DNA of 64,000 nt from Mesorhizobium sp. NZP2077 (GCF_013170805.1 NZ_CP051293.1:6888001-6952000); one strand, 5' to 3'. Shown: positions 43,300 through 53,566, numbered from the stretch's first letter. Translations and numbers: made by a program. Notes: a model not told the origin generated them from the sequence alone.

Positions 43300-44582
43300 T
43301 GCCGGCGCAACGTATTGGCGCTACGCTGGCATTGCAATCCTGAAAAGTCAGCAATTTACCAGCAGGTCACGGGACATGCTGCTTAGCGACTTCGCGCCGT
43401 TCTCGGTCACTCGGACAGTCTCACTGAAGACGTAGCCGTCATCCTTCTCAAAAATGCCGATGAGGACGTGGAAGGTCATATTGGGTTCAATCACGGTGTC
43501 ATCGTCCTCCTGGAAGCTGATTCCGCTGTCGACCCAACCGTGGCCGATGGAGTAGCCGCTCCTGGATTCCTTACGCACGCCGTATGGTTTAAAGGCGCGC
43601 TGGAACGCTTGCGAAACTTCAGAGCACGTAACTCCCGGCCGTATCGTTTCGACCTCTGCGAGGAAACCGTCCAAAGCGGCTTGATGTAAGTGCCGGGCCC
43701 GAGCGGTCGGCTCACCCAAAAAAACTGTCCGTGACAAGGCGCAGGCATAGCGGTGTCGGAAAGCGCCAATTTCGAAATTAGTCTGACAGCCCATCTTATA
43801 GCTTGCGTCGGACCACGAAAGGTGCGGTGCGTTGGCGGGAGAGCCAACCGGCATAGTTGGAAACTGGCAAACTCCCCCCGGGATTTCCGGAGTGCCTTTG
43901 ACCAAAGCATTCACTATAGCGGCGCCCACGTCACATTCGCGCGCTCCAGAAGCAATCTCGAGCCGGCCCACCTGCATGGCCCTATCAACAATCTTGCCGG
44001 CTTGCTCCATGTATGCAAGCTCGGCTGGTGATTTTACCTTTTTCAGCTTAGCAATCATTCCATCGGCATCGATAAACTTCGATGCGTCCAAGCTGTTACC
44101 GAGGGCGGCATGGTCTTTCACTCCAAACGTCTTGGCCGTCAGTTCGACCCCGATTCGGCTCGACTTAGTGCGCTCGCGGATTAGATCGCCAATCGGCTCC
44201 CATGCCGTTCGCTGGCTCGAGCCAATGTACTTCTCTGGATAACTGAGAATGCGCGACTGCGGTAGGTATGAGGTGGGTGTTGCACACAAAGTGTCGATTT
44301 CGCGCAAAACCAGCCACGGATCTTCATCTTCTTGACACACGAGAGCGAGCTGCGGAACGTACTCCGAGTATCCGTCATAGCCGGTGAGGTAATTCATATT
44401 ATTCTCGTCCATGACAAGCAGCGCATCCATTCCGCGCGCCGCCATTTGCTGTCGCAGCCGAGCAGTGCGCTCGCGGTATTCCTGCTGACTAAATCCAGGT
44501 ACGCGTCCCTGTTGACTAGATGTGGGCATGAGCAGCTTTCTCCTATCTTGGTAAACGTCGATCGCAGGAGGCGATCAATTGG
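43300..44582. repeat. 1283-bp direct repeat, copy 1 (carries the M24 gene)
   Basis: Bases 43300-44582 are repeated at 52201-53483, offset 8901 bp. No difference was seen on reading, and the encoded proteins are identical. Both borders break cleanly (TGCCGGCGCAACG at one end, GGCGATCAATTGG at the other), and the flanks are unrelated. No terminal inverted repeats or transposase gene are present. Confidence 0.9.
43348..44529 (-). CDS. M24-family hydrolase, ectoine hydrolase (DoeA/EutD)-like, copy 1
   Basis: The 393-residue pita-bread protein resembles ectoine hydrolase: NNMNYLTGYDGYSEYV, APHLSWSDASYKMG, FEIGAFRHRYACALSRTVFLG and IEPNMTFHVLIG. The metal-binding Asp of true aminopeptidases is missing (ACALSRT instead of a D-containing segment), as in DoeA and creatinase, so it should hydrolyse a C-N bond without metal. 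DoeA opens the ectoine ring. Here it lies ahead of mal, CoA-transferase, lyase, ALDH, fumarase, Lrp and aminotransferase genes. An identical gene sits beside soxG. Confidence 0.75.
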   Translation of the reverse strand: MPTSSQQGRVPGFSQQEYRERTARLRQQMAARGMDALLVMDENNMNYLTGYDGYSEYVPQLALVCQEDEDPWLVLREIDTLCATPTSYLPQSRILSYPEKYIGSSQRTAWEPIGDLIRERTKSSRIGVELTAKTFGVKDHAALGNSLDASKFIDADGMIAKLKKVKSPAELAYMEQAGKIVDRAMQVGRLEIASGARECDVGAAIVNALVKGTPEIPGGVCQFPTMPVGSPANAPHLSWSDASYKMGCQTNFEIGAFRHRYACALSRTVFLGEPTARARHLHQAALDGFLAEVETIRPGVTCSEVSQAFQRAFKPYGVRKESRSGYSIGHGWVDSGISFQEDDDTVIEPNMTFHVLIGIFEKDDGYVFSETVRVTENGAKSLSSMSRDLLVNC

Positions 44583-44742
44583 CTTACCTTCTCGAAGGCG
44601 TAATGTTGGCTAACGCGCAAAGGCCCAAAAAACCATGAGTTTTGCCGAAATCCTTTAAGATGCGGCGTCTAACGAGGGATTTCGCCGCTGGCCTGCGAAT
44701 GGTTTTTCGGGCACGCAGTGCAGCTAGGTTATGCCGTAGGTA

Positions 44743-45504
44743 TTATTTGTATGCGACAACCATGAGGCGCGAGCTATCGGATGTAAATGCTCCGCCTTCC
44801 TGCCCATAAGCTTCAACAGTCTCGAACCCCGCGCTTTGCAGCATGCGAACATATTCAGAAAACCCATACTGCTTATAAGAAAGGTGCGTTCGTCTAACGC
44901 GTCCATCGCGGACGATAATCCTTTCGAGGTTCTCCCGATCGCGTAGCACATCGTTGCTAAATATATCGATTCGTACGTCGTCGTTACGCTGCACAACGGA
45001 ACACACGGGAACCTCGTGGCGCAGGGACTCGAAGCGATTGGGGTTATCGATTAGCAGACGCCCGCCCTTTCGAAGCGAAGAAGCGGCTTCCCGAAGAACT
45101 CTCTCATTATCCGCATCATCGAAATAGCCAAAGGTCGTGTACCACAGAAAAGCCGCGTCGAATCGATCTCGCCAGGGAACTGAGCGCATGTCGCCCAGAA
45201 CATATTCGACATCTACTCCGCGTTCGGCCGCATCCGCTTCGGCTTTTTTTAGGAGGATCGCGGACCTATCCATTCCCGTTACCCGTGCTCCTTTTTCCGC
45301 CAATCGGTTGGAAATCCGACCATATCCGCACCCGAGTTCAAGAACCGGGCTGCCTTGTGTAAGAGAGAGAAGATTCCAAATTATCCCCACTTGCTGGTCG
45401 CTTGTCTTTGGCGGATTTACCACATCACCAAAGTGAACGTAATCTTCGCTGAAGTATGAGTCAAGTTCTGATGAAGCAACAGTCTTGCCAACATTATCAT
45501 TCAT
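44743..45504 (-). CDS. Class I SAM-dependent methyltransferase
   Basis: A 253-residue protein from ATG 45504 (GGAG upstream). The SAM-binding motifs are VLELGCGYGRISNRLAEKGARVTGMDRS and VLGDMRSVPWRDRFDAAFLWYTTFGYF. The acceptor is unknown. Its upstream region (45540-45640) is distinctly AT-rich compared with the rest of the window. It reads toward the M24 gene but is separated by about 160 bp. It could use SAM from the accessory MetK. Confidence 0.8.
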   Translation of the reverse strand: MNDNVGKTVASSELDSYFSEDYVHFGDVVNPPKTSDQQVGIIWNLLSLTQGSPVLELGCGYGRISNRLAEKGARVTGMDRSAILLKKAEADAAERGVDVEYVLGDMRSVPWRDRFDAAFLWYTTFGYFDDADNERVLREAASSLRKGGRLLIDNPNRFESLRHEVPVCSVVQRNDDVRIDIFSNDVLRDRENLERIIVRDGRVRRTHLSYKQYGFSEYVRMLQSAGFETVEAYGQEGGAFTSDSSRLMVVAYK

Positions 45505-45679
45505 ATCGTTTTCTCCGTCTATGTTTCTTTCCGTTATGTTATTTCCGATTTTAGTCGAGTTTTGCATGTGAAGAGGTATAGTTAAAGAAAATATTTGTAA
45601 TATTTTTATATACTTGTTAAACCTTTTGCGACAGTTGTTCACCATCCGCGTTGAATTGTATCGTGGGCCGGCATGGGGG

Positions 45680-45870
45680 TCTCTCGAGGCACTCCTCCGG
45701 CCTTCTCTTCGGCTGGGCGCTACACACATCGCGTAGCCATCTCCAAGAACCGCCTAATCGAGAACGGTTCGGTTCATTTCAGCTATTGGCAATCCCCACC
45801 GGGCGCAAAAGCTCGCCGTTGCCGCGACCTGCTCGGCATGCCGGCACTGGCGGCTGCCTCAGCCGAAAAG
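45680..45870 (+). mobile_element. IS91-family transposase fragment
   Basis: The plus strand encodes AGRYTHRVAISKNRLIENG SVHFSYW, matching the conserved RYTHRVAISNxRL block of IS91-type (HUH, Y2) transposases. Only this short piece is present, followed by unrelated decayed sequence. IS91-like elements can mobilise neighbouring DNA by rolling-circle transposition. Confidence 0.5.
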
Positions 45871-45959
45871 AAATAGACCACGACCGCACCGAAGCGCTCA
45901 CCCAGGCTTTGTCTCAGGAAATGTCCAGCCGGTCACCAGGGGTAGATAATCCTCATCGA

Positions 45960-46620
45960 AATATTCGATGGCGTCACGACAGGCACGCCATACCAGGATA
46001 CATGGCAGAAGGCGTTAGCCGCCTTCTTCGGCGCATCGGACCGACTCGGTTGGGCGCAAACGGGCCGGGCCTGAGCGGAGCATGCGCCATTATGCCTAGC
46101 ACCCTCTTCCGCTTCGACACCCTGCCCATCGCGGCCCTGCCGAGCCGCCAACCTAGAGGTCCTTTTGGACCGAGAAGAGTGACGTCTTTGCCATCGGCGC
46201 AGCTGTAGCACCGTAGGCGCAACGACAGGTGGCTCACGCCGGCGCCCACCGTTTTAGGTGCTATAGTCGTGTTGCAGGTCGCAGGTGATCGCCGCGGAAA
46301 GCGATCCCAGTCTTCGATGCTGCCCGGCTTCGGGTTCTAAAGAAGACGTCAGCAAACGGCGATGAGCGGTTCCAGGACGTCGCGCTCCGCCTCCTACCTC
46401 AAGTCCAGGCAAGCCCTTTCGGGCAAAGTCTCTTCGGGCTTTTCAACCTTGATGACCCGGGCGCCTGCGTCCGCAAGGCGATACGATGCATAAGGCCGCG
46501 GCCACACTCTGCTCAAGGCATCGCCGGCAACCGGTGCGGAGAGATCGTCTCGGTACAGCTTCCTCCCACCTACGCTCCAACTTGATTTGCCCGATTTCAG
46601 ATTGTCGAGAATGGTGATTC
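45960..46620 (-). pseudogene. Decayed mal 3' end and CoA-transferase copy
   Basis: On the minus strand VGGRKLYRDDLSAP resembles the mal C-terminal VGGSCTETDLSAQ. PYASYRLADAGARVIKVEKP then matches the CoA-transferase N-terminus (PYASSRLADAGARVIKIERP). SCADGKDVTLLGPKG corresponds to its later CADGKEVIFSV. The order equals that of the intact pair at 40361-42804, so this is a degraded second copy with large deletions. Confidence 0.65.
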
Positions 46621-46729
46621 TGGAATGCCGTGAAAAAACAAACATCCGGACATGTGAGCCAATCCAGCCGGAGAGCATTTGCGTCCAGGTCGCCTCGGCA
46701 AAGCCGATCATCTCGCGTTGGTCTCGAGC

Positions 46730-46860
46730 GTCGTCGTTCCGGCCTTCTGCAACAGGCCGGAACCACGCATTCGCGAAGCCGGTAGCTGTCGCGCGGATGG
46801 TGACCACTGTCGAGTGATGAAGCAGGCGATCAAGGATCGCGGTTGTGGACGAGCGAGATC
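46730..46860 (-). mobile_element. IS21-family IstB C-terminal fragment
   Basis: The minus strand reads TAILDRLLHHSTVVTIR and, in the adjoining frame, DSYRLRE, which is the end of IstB ATPases (DRLxHHxxxxxIxGxSYRLRE). It is fused to mal-derived debris and is a relic. Confidence 0.5.
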
Positions 46861-46869
46861 GCTTCAGTG

Positions 46870-47250
46870 ACGGGCGAAGAGTCGGGCGGGAGTTTTCGAG
46901 GCCCCTTCGGGCGCGCGAGGTTCGACGGGAAACGCGGCCCTCGCTAGCCGGTCAGTCGACCGTGTTCCAGATGACGCGTAAGCGTCGTCATCGTCCTGAC
47001 TGGCGGCGCGGCCGAGATTGGCGTATGGCTTGCGGGCCGAATACAGGTGCGGCGATGGAAAGGCTCACATAGGCCTTGGCCTCACCGGTGCGGATCCAGC
47101 CGGCGCTAGCCATCTAAAAGCGCGATTGCACCGTTCGGAACATTATATTGGCGGAGCCAAAGCCAAGTGGCAGATACTACGGCACGTAGCGGATCGAATT
47201 GCATCCGCCTTCAACGCCATCCGAAAGAAAGAGCGAAGTGAAGTGAAGAG
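46870..47250. other. Decayed region without a recognisable gene
   Basis: Neither strand gives a recognisable protein. It lies between an IstB fragment and a mal fragment and is probably composite debris. Confidence 0.3.
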
Positions 47251-47251
47251 A

Positions 47252-47393
47252 AGATGAAAGACGTCCTCCTCGTGCCTAGCTAAGCTATGGAGCATTTTTC
47301 TATCGGGTCGACGCAGTGCACCACGGCTTCATTTATGCTGTCGAACCGATAACGCCCGGGTTCACGTCAATTCGCGTTCCGGCGTCTTCCGAG
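47252..47393 (+). pseudogene. mal 5' fragment
   Basis: The plus strand encodes MKDVLLVPS, then EHFFY and HGFIYAVEPITPGFTSIRVPASS. These align with the first 60 residues of the intact mal (VQIKDVLLAPG, FFYDDH, DGFIYVGEPVTPGFKAIRVPASS). It then jumps into etfB. It is on the strand opposite to the intact gene. Confidence 0.7.
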
Positions 47394-48247
47394 GTCAAGG
47401 CTCAGCTCAAGTCCGAGGAGCCTGGCGGCCGCAGGGCCGGCGTCAACAAGAAGGCGGGGAACTTGTCGAAAAGCTCAAGAACGAAGCCGGCGGGCTCTGA
47501 GATTTGGGAAGGAACAGACAGATGGCGATTCTTCTCGTTGCCGAAACGACAACCAGAGCCTTTCCGACCAAACCGCGAAGGCACTCACTGCCGCGCTTTA
47601 GATCGGTTCGGAAGTCGACGTGCTGGTCGCCGGGAGGTGCGCGAAAGCAGCCGCCGATGCCGCCGCAAAGCTCAAGGGCGTGCGCATTGTGCTGCTCGCC
47701 GAGGGCCATGAGATTTGGTCCCGCCGGCGGCCACCATGGGCAAGAACGTGATGCCGCGGGTCGCCCTCCTGGTCGTCATGGAGGTGTCGGAGATCATCGC
47801 CGTGGTTTCGCCCGACACCTTCAAGCGCCCGATCCTTGCCAGCGACGCCATCCAGGCCGTGCAGTCGACCGATCCATGGAAGGTCATTGCCGTACGGGCG
47901 GCGGCTTCTTTCCCGTTAGCTCCCAAGGCAATTCGACTGTCCGTCAAGCATGTCTCGGCGGCAGCCGACCCCGGCCTCTCCAGCTTCGTTGAGAATCGGC
48001 TCCAAAAGGTTTTCCTGTCGACGCCGGCTATGCGCCAAACGACTGGCAGGTCGGCCAGAACGGCAAGGTCATGGCACCTGATGTTTGCATTGAGGTCGTC
48101 ATCTCCTGCGCCATTCAGCACCTTGCGGGCATGATGGCTTCAAAGGTAATCATTGCCATCAACAAGGACGAGGGATCGCCAATCTTCCAGGTCGCCGAGG
48201 CGCATCGTAGCGACCTTTCGTCATCCTGCCCGAGCTTTCCAGATCGA
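47394..48247 (+). pseudogene. etfA: etfB 3' end and frameshifted etfA (electron transfer flavoprotein)
   Basis: After the mal fragment the sequence resembles the end of EtfB (AQLKSEEPGGRRAGV; LVEKLKNEAGGL in another frame). At 47522 an EtfA start follows (MAILLVAETTT), then NVMPRVALLVVMEVSEIIAV and SPDTFKRPILASDAIQAVQS. The C-terminal [21 protein letters not shown] and GSPIFQVA are also present. Frames change several times and the middle is deleted. ETF takes electrons from dimethylglycine/sarcosine-type dehydrogenases, which suits the purU and sox neighbours. Confidence 0.75.
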
Positions 48248-48264
48248 TTTGACCCGAAGGTACA

Positions 48265-49119
48265 ATGTCTCAACTCCAGATTCTAACTCTAACCTGCGAT
48301 GACAGCCCCGGCATTGTAGCAGCCGTCGCAACCGGACTGACTGCGCTCGGTGCCAACATTGCCGAGAGCAGCCAATTCTGGGACCGCACCAGCAATCGCT
48401 TCTTCATGCGTCTGGCCGTCGAAGGAGACGAGTCGCTTTCGAGCGCGTCAATCGAGCGTGCGCTCGGACCGGCGATCGAGCACTTCAGTTTGTGTGTTCA
48501 CACCGTCAATGCGCGCCGGAGGCCGAAGATCATCATAATGGTGTCGAAATTCGATCATGCGATGCTTCATTTGCTTTACCAGATCAAGGTTGGTTGGCTG
48601 AACGCGGACGTGGTTGCGATCGTTTCTAACCACGAAGACAGCCGTGGGGCCGCCGAGCGGGAGGGCTTTGCCTATCATTACTGGCCGGTATGCAAGGACA
48701 CCAAGACCGAGCAGGAAAATAAACTTCTGTGTCTCGTGCGCGAGACTGCCGCGGACCTCTTGATCCTGGCCCGGTACATGCAAGTCCTGTCTGACGACAT
48801 GTCAACTCGCCTGTTCGGCAAGGTTATCAACATCCATCATTCCTTCCTTCCCTCCTTCAAAGGCGCAAAGCCGTATCATCAGGCCTACGAGAGAGGAGTG
48901 AAGCTTATCGGGGCGACTGCGCATTACGTGACGCCCAACCTCGACGAGGGTCCCATCATAGATCAGGAAACTGAGCGCGTAACGCACTCAATGAACGCCG
49001 AGGATTTCATCGCGACGGGCCGCGATATTGAAAGCCGCGTCCTTGCACGGGCCGTCAAGCTGCATCTGGAGCAGCGGATCATGCTCAACGGAAATAAAAC
49101 AATCGTATTCTCAAATTAA
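48265..49119 (+). CDS. purU: Formyltetrahydrofolate deformylase
   Basis: The 284-residue protein has an N-terminal ACT domain ([26 protein letters not shown]) and a formyltransferase-like catalytic domain. The latter shows [33 protein letters not shown] and LDEGPIIDQ (active-site Asn, His, Asp). It hydrolyses 10-formyl-THF to formate and THF, relieving C1 overload. purU is commonly linked to soxBDAG-glyA in bacteria that demethylate sarcosine. Here the sox operon is 4.5 kb away, with sox debris directly downstream. Confidence 0.92.
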   Translation: MSQLQILTLTCDDSPGIVAAVATGLTALGANIAESSQFWDRTSNRFFMRLAVEGDESLSSASIERALGPAIEHFSLCVHTVNARRRPKIIIMVSKFDHAMLHLLYQIKVGWLNADVVAIVSNHEDSRGAAEREGFAYHYWPVCKDTKTEQENKLLCLVRETAADLLILARYMQVLSDDMSTRLFGKVINIHHSFLPSFKGAKPYHQAYERGVKLIGATAHYVTPNLDEGPIIDQETERVTHSMNAEDFIATGRDIESRVLARAVKLHLEQRIMLNGNKTIVFSN

Positions 49120-49147
49120 CCGAGGCGCCGCGATGAAACCCACAAAG

Positions 49148-50220
49148 TGAGCATTTACCAGCAGGTCAGGGGACTTGCTGCTAACCAATATCGCGCCGTT
49201 CTCGGTCAGTCGGACAGTCTCACTGAAGATGTAGCCGTCATCCTTCTCACCTTGTTCGGCAGAGGCCCGCCCAGCATACTATTCAGTACCACCTCAATTT
49301 GTGCCGCCGTGCCATCCCAATCCTCAAATTGCAGGATCGAGCAGTCATAGGCCGCCATCTCAAACCCGCCGATGTTCGAACCATCAGCCATGGAGCCGAT
49401 CTCCCTTCGGATCGAGGAAATAGGCAAGACTATCCGGGCCCGAACCATCTGACCTTCATGGGATAATAGGTCGCGACGATCTCAGTGCCCTCCTCCGCAG
49501 CATTTCGGGCTATCAAAGCGAGCCCAACCGAGGCGTCGAGCGTGGGCTTCTATGTCACCGAGGTGATGCGGCAGAGACCATGGCCGTGCATCGGCTCGCC
49601 AGGCCTGAACAGAATAGCGCCTCCGCTCAACCTCTTGCCCGGCTCAAGGCAGCATAGCCCGACCAGCCACGGTCTCGCCGGGTCAGTGAGAGCTTCAGGG
49701 CGGCCAAGCACATCGCCTACATAGCCGCTGCGCTTGCGCGCCATGCGACTGAGCCCGAGGTCGTCGAGCGTCGTCCTGCCGTCGATCTCCGGTCCCGCGA
49801 CATGGTGCCTTTCTCGACCCGCAAGGCGCCCAGAGCCTCCCGAAAAGGCGTGCCGGCCTCGATCAACCGGGACCATACCTCGTCGCCCACACTCGCGCCG
49901 GCATAGGCAAATGATGCGCAGGGCCTTTCGAGATAGTTCTCTTCAAGCAGCCTCATATGCGGCAACGCCTCGTTGGAGACGTCGAAATTGGAACTCGCGC
50001 GCAAACCCGGCCAGGCGATGTCGAGCAGGAATTCGAGCCGGGACATCGCCTCCGCGGCCTTCGCCGGTGAAGGCACGCGCCGCGTCTGGTCCGGCGGCCT
50101 CGCACCAGCCGCATCTCGGCGACCATAGGCCTCGCTCACTTCGCAGCCGGAAGCACGTTCTCCTCGTCGTATAATTTCAAGTACCAAACGTGCATCATCG
50201 CCGCAGTCGCGGATCTGGCG
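49148..50220 (-). pseudogene. Decayed copy of the soxA-soxG-M24 region
   Basis: Read on the plus strand, 49148-49250 matches the 3' end of the M24 gene. It then jumps at CATCCTTCTCA to sequence matching soxG (about 53935 onward) and continues through the soxG/soxA junction into soxA up to ~50160, with internal deletions. The order equals that of the intact soxA-soxG-M24 block, showing that the M24 gene was already next to soxG before this copy decayed. Confidence 0.8.
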
Positions 50221-52110
50221 CATCTCTGAGACCGTCGCCGATATAGGCGACGCTGAGTAACAGTGAGCGAAATCGCAATGCCCGGCCACAGCACTAGTTG
50301 CGGTTAATCCTGAATGTATTCGATTCCGTCAAAAAGCAGGCGCCCCCAAATCGGGAAATCCGGCGGAAAACCGAGGCCAAGAAACGATAGTAAGCTCTCC
50401 GAAATCATGGCATCGGCGATTTGGAGAGTGCTTGAGACAATGAGACATGACGTTGGGCAGCACATGACAACGGATAATCCGGCGCGGCGGCGCGCCGATG
50501 CTGCGCGATGCCAACACGAATTCGCGCCGCTTGACGGCCAGAACTTCGCCGCGAACGCTGCGCGCAGTTTTGCATCCAGCTCGTCAATCCGATAGCCGAC
50601 ACGATGAGGATGAAATTCCCCATCTCGACTCCGAGAATGTTCGCCACCGCGTTGCGGAACAGCATCACCGTAATCAATAGCATTGGCAGCACCCGCAATG
50701 ACAGAAACAGATCAGTGAGCCGCATCGGTGGGCCATCCAGGGCAACGAGTCCAGGTTAACGCGCTTGGAGGGCGGCCAAGAGGTAGTCGGTATCCCAGTT
50801 TCCGAGTTTTCGCTTTCCCTTGACGGATTGTTTTCCGGACATGGCTCGGATGAGGTTGAGCGCGAGGTGGCGGACCATGGCCATGTTTGTGGCGCCGTGG
50901 CCCCCGGCGCAGGCGGGACTGGTCCTCCTTGAATTCACGTAGCCCGTTCTCGATCCCCAATGGGTTGCCTCGGCGAAGGGTTTTGCGGTGAGGATGCAAG
51001 AGGAGATGTAGCATCGCCGCTCGACCCTGACCTCGGCGCTGGTCTCGATGTGGGTCTTGACCATGGCAGATGGTGCTGAGGCCCTTGAAGCGCGGCTCGT
51101 CGGGATAGCGCCTTCTGCCAATCATCCAGTCGACGCGCTGTGAGACGAGATGACGGCGCGTCTAGATGCGGCCATGGCCCCTTTCGACCTCGGTGAGCGC
51201 ATCGATCTCATTGACGGGAGCGGCGTCGAAATAGAGCTGTCGGCATGGGCAGTCTTCTGATTGTCCTTGGTGGCCAAGAGATAGTCGCCGCAGAGATCGA
51301 CGATCGTCTCCGCGATGTCGGACTGACAGCCCATGGCGTCGATGGAAACGAAACTGCACGCCAGCGCTCCGGACGCGGCCAGTTCCTTCACCAGCAAGGG
51401 AATGGCGGTGATCTCATTGGATTTGTCGGCCACCGCCAATTGCCCAGCACGAGGCTGTGGGTTGTCGCATAGGCCGAGACCAGGTGTAGGGCCGCCTATC
51501 CGCGCCCGCTATCGTGGCTACGGAGCGAGGTCTTGCCATCGATGGCGATCTGACCGACCGCTTCGGGCAGACGCTCGGCGACGAAGGCCAGAAAGCAGGA
51601 GGCGAACTGGTCCGGTCCGATCCGGTTCATCACTACTCGCAGCCAGTCGGCGCAGGGAATGCCGAAATGGTAGGGCTGCAGACGCCGCAGGAAGTTAACC
51701 TGAGCTCGTTGCCCTGGTGGGTCATCGAGGGATTTGAAATAGCCAGCAACGACGCCTATAAAAGTGCCGAGAATAATCGAGATGACCATCGCCGTCAGGC
51801 CGACGGCGATTGATATCCGACCGCCTGTCATCACCCGCGCGAGCAGATCGCGCCCAAGCTGGTCGGTGGCCAACGGATGGGCCCAGCTTGGTCCCGCGCT
51901 CAAAGTCGTGAAGTCGATATAGGTGGGCCTTATGCGCCCAACGAACGGGCCTAAGGCGACGCCGACGACAATCAGGAAGAAGACAGCAGCCCCGGCGAGC
52001 GCGCCCTTGTGGGCCCTGAACTGGTCCCACACGTCCCGCCACTGATTGCGCGACGGCGTCACGGGCAACACAAGCTCCACGACGTCGAGGTGGTCGGCTC
52101 GGCCACGCAC
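50220..52110 (-). pseudogene. DppC-type ABC transporter permease, interrupted by ISAs1 element
   Basis: From GTG 52110 the frame encodes WDQFRAHKGALAGAAVFFLIV, TDQLGRDLLARVMTGGRISI and AGYFKSLDDP, the first half of a dipeptide/oligopeptide permease. An IS follows. The rest then resumes (MRLTDLFLSLRVLPMLLI ... SESLLSFLGLGFPPDFP) in broken frames to ~50220. It probably once imported the substrate of the adjoining sox/M24 genes. Confidence 0.8.
50738..51716 (-). mobile_element. Degenerate ISAs1-family element inside the permease gene
   Basis: Terminal inverted repeats CAGGGCAACGAG(T/C)(C/T)CAGGTTAAC bound 50738-51716. The flanking 10-mers GTGGGCCATC (50728-50737) and GTGGGTCATC (51717-51726) are a target duplication with one change. 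The minus strand encodes transposase pieces (VGQIAIDGKTSLRSHD; MAVADKSNEITAIPLLVKEL; SIDAMGCQSDIAETIVD; GDYLLATKDNQKT). It is shorter than a complete ISAs1 element and frameshifted, so immobile. Confidence 0.85.
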
Positions 52111-52200
52111 TAGCCGTGTCTTGTTGAACGCTTCCTAAAAAAGGTCACCCGTGGGAAACAAGTGTTAGACGCACAACCAGCACAGCTTGGTGATGTTAAA

Positions 52201-53483
52201 TGCCGGCGCAACGTATTGGCGCTACGCTGGCATTGCAATCCTGAAAAGTCAGCAATTTACCAGCAGGTCACGGGACATGCTGCTTAGCGACTTCGCGCCG
52301 TTCTCGGTCACTCGGACAGTCTCACTGAAGACGTAGCCGTCATCCTTCTCAAAAATGCCGATGAGGACGTGGAAGGTCATATTGGGTTCAATCACGGTGT
52401 CATCGTCCTCCTGGAAGCTGATTCCGCTGTCGACCCAACCGTGGCCGATGGAGTAGCCGCTCCTGGATTCCTTACGCACGCCGTATGGTTTAAAGGCGCG
52501 CTGGAACGCTTGCGAAACTTCAGAGCACGTAACTCCCGGCCGTATCGTTTCGACCTCTGCGAGGAAACCGTCCAAAGCGGCTTGATGTAAGTGCCGGGCC
52601 CGAGCGGTCGGCTCACCCAAAAAAACTGTCCGTGACAAGGCGCAGGCATAGCGGTGTCGGAAAGCGCCAATTTCGAAATTAGTCTGACAGCCCATCTTAT
52701 AGCTTGCGTCGGACCACGAAAGGTGCGGTGCGTTGGCGGGAGAGCCAACCGGCATAGTTGGAAACTGGCAAACTCCCCCCGGGATTTCCGGAGTGCCTTT
52801 GACCAAAGCATTCACTATAGCGGCGCCCACGTCACATTCGCGCGCTCCAGAAGCAATCTCGAGCCGGCCCACCTGCATGGCCCTATCAACAATCTTGCCG
52901 GCTTGCTCCATGTATGCAAGCTCGGCTGGTGATTTTACCTTTTTCAGCTTAGCAATCATTCCATCGGCATCGATAAACTTCGATGCGTCCAAGCTGTTAC
53001 CGAGGGCGGCATGGTCTTTCACTCCAAACGTCTTGGCCGTCAGTTCGACCCCGATTCGGCTCGACTTAGTGCGCTCGCGGATTAGATCGCCAATCGGCTC
53101 CCATGCCGTTCGCTGGCTCGAGCCAATGTACTTCTCTGGATAACTGAGAATGCGCGACTGCGGTAGGTATGAGGTGGGTGTTGCACACAAAGTGTCGATT
53201 TCGCGCAAAACCAGCCACGGATCTTCATCTTCTTGACACACGAGAGCGAGCTGCGGAACGTACTCCGAGTATCCGTCATAGCCGGTGAGGTAATTCATAT
53301 TATTCTCGTCCATGACAAGCAGCGCATCCATTCCGCGCGCCGCCATTTGCTGTCGCAGCCGAGCAGTGCGCTCGCGGTATTCCTGCTGACTAAATCCAGG
53401 TACGCGTCCCTGTTGACTAGATGTGGGCATGAGCAGCTTTCTCCTATCTTGGTAAACGTCGATCGCAGGAGGCGATCAATTGG
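52201..53483. repeat. 1283-bp direct repeat, copy 2 (carries the M24 gene)
   Basis: Partner of 43300-44582, same orientation. On its right the flank leads within about 80 bp to soxG, matching the ancestral order seen in the decayed copy at 49148-50220. This suggests that copy 2 is at the original site and copy 1 is the derived one. Confidence 0.9.
52249..53430 (-). CDS. M24-family hydrolase, ectoine hydrolase (DoeA/EutD)-like, copy 2
   Basis: The protein is identical to the one at 43348-44529 (see there for motifs). Position is the point here: it starts 137 bp after the soxG stop in the same direction and is followed by a broken dipeptide-type permease gene. A metal-free M24 hydrolase next to sarcosine oxidase recalls creatinase, which yields sarcosine. 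The sequence, however, looks closer to ectoine hydrolase (NNMNYLTGYDGY, APHLSW). It may release an N-methyl amino acid from a larger substrate (inference). Confidence 0.75.
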   Translation of the reverse strand: MPTSSQQGRVPGFSQQEYRERTARLRQQMAARGMDALLVMDENNMNYLTGYDGYSEYVPQLALVCQEDEDPWLVLREIDTLCATPTSYLPQSRILSYPEKYIGSSQRTAWEPIGDLIRERTKSSRIGVELTAKTFGVKDHAALGNSLDASKFIDADGMIAKLKKVKSPAELAYMEQAGKIVDRAMQVGRLEIASGARECDVGAAIVNALVKGTPEIPGGVCQFPTMPVGSPANAPHLSWSDASYKMGCQTNFEIGAFRHRYACALSRTVFLGEPTARARHLHQAALDGFLAEVETIRPGVTCSEVSQAFQRAFKPYGVRKESRSGYSIGHGWVDSGISFQEDDDTVIEPNMTFHVLIGIFEKDDGYVFSETVRVTENGAKSLSSMSRDLLVNC

Positions 53484-53566
53484 TGTTGCTTTCTTCAAGG
53501 CGCCCTGAACCCCGATTGTTCATTTGGTTAGGTGGGTAGCCCACGTCGCCCGGTTCGAGGCGTAAG

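Noticed and set aside
43300..44582. The 1283-bp repeat as an insertion sequence
   Set aside because: It has no transposase, no terminal inverted repeats and no target duplication. The only gene is the M24 hydrolase.
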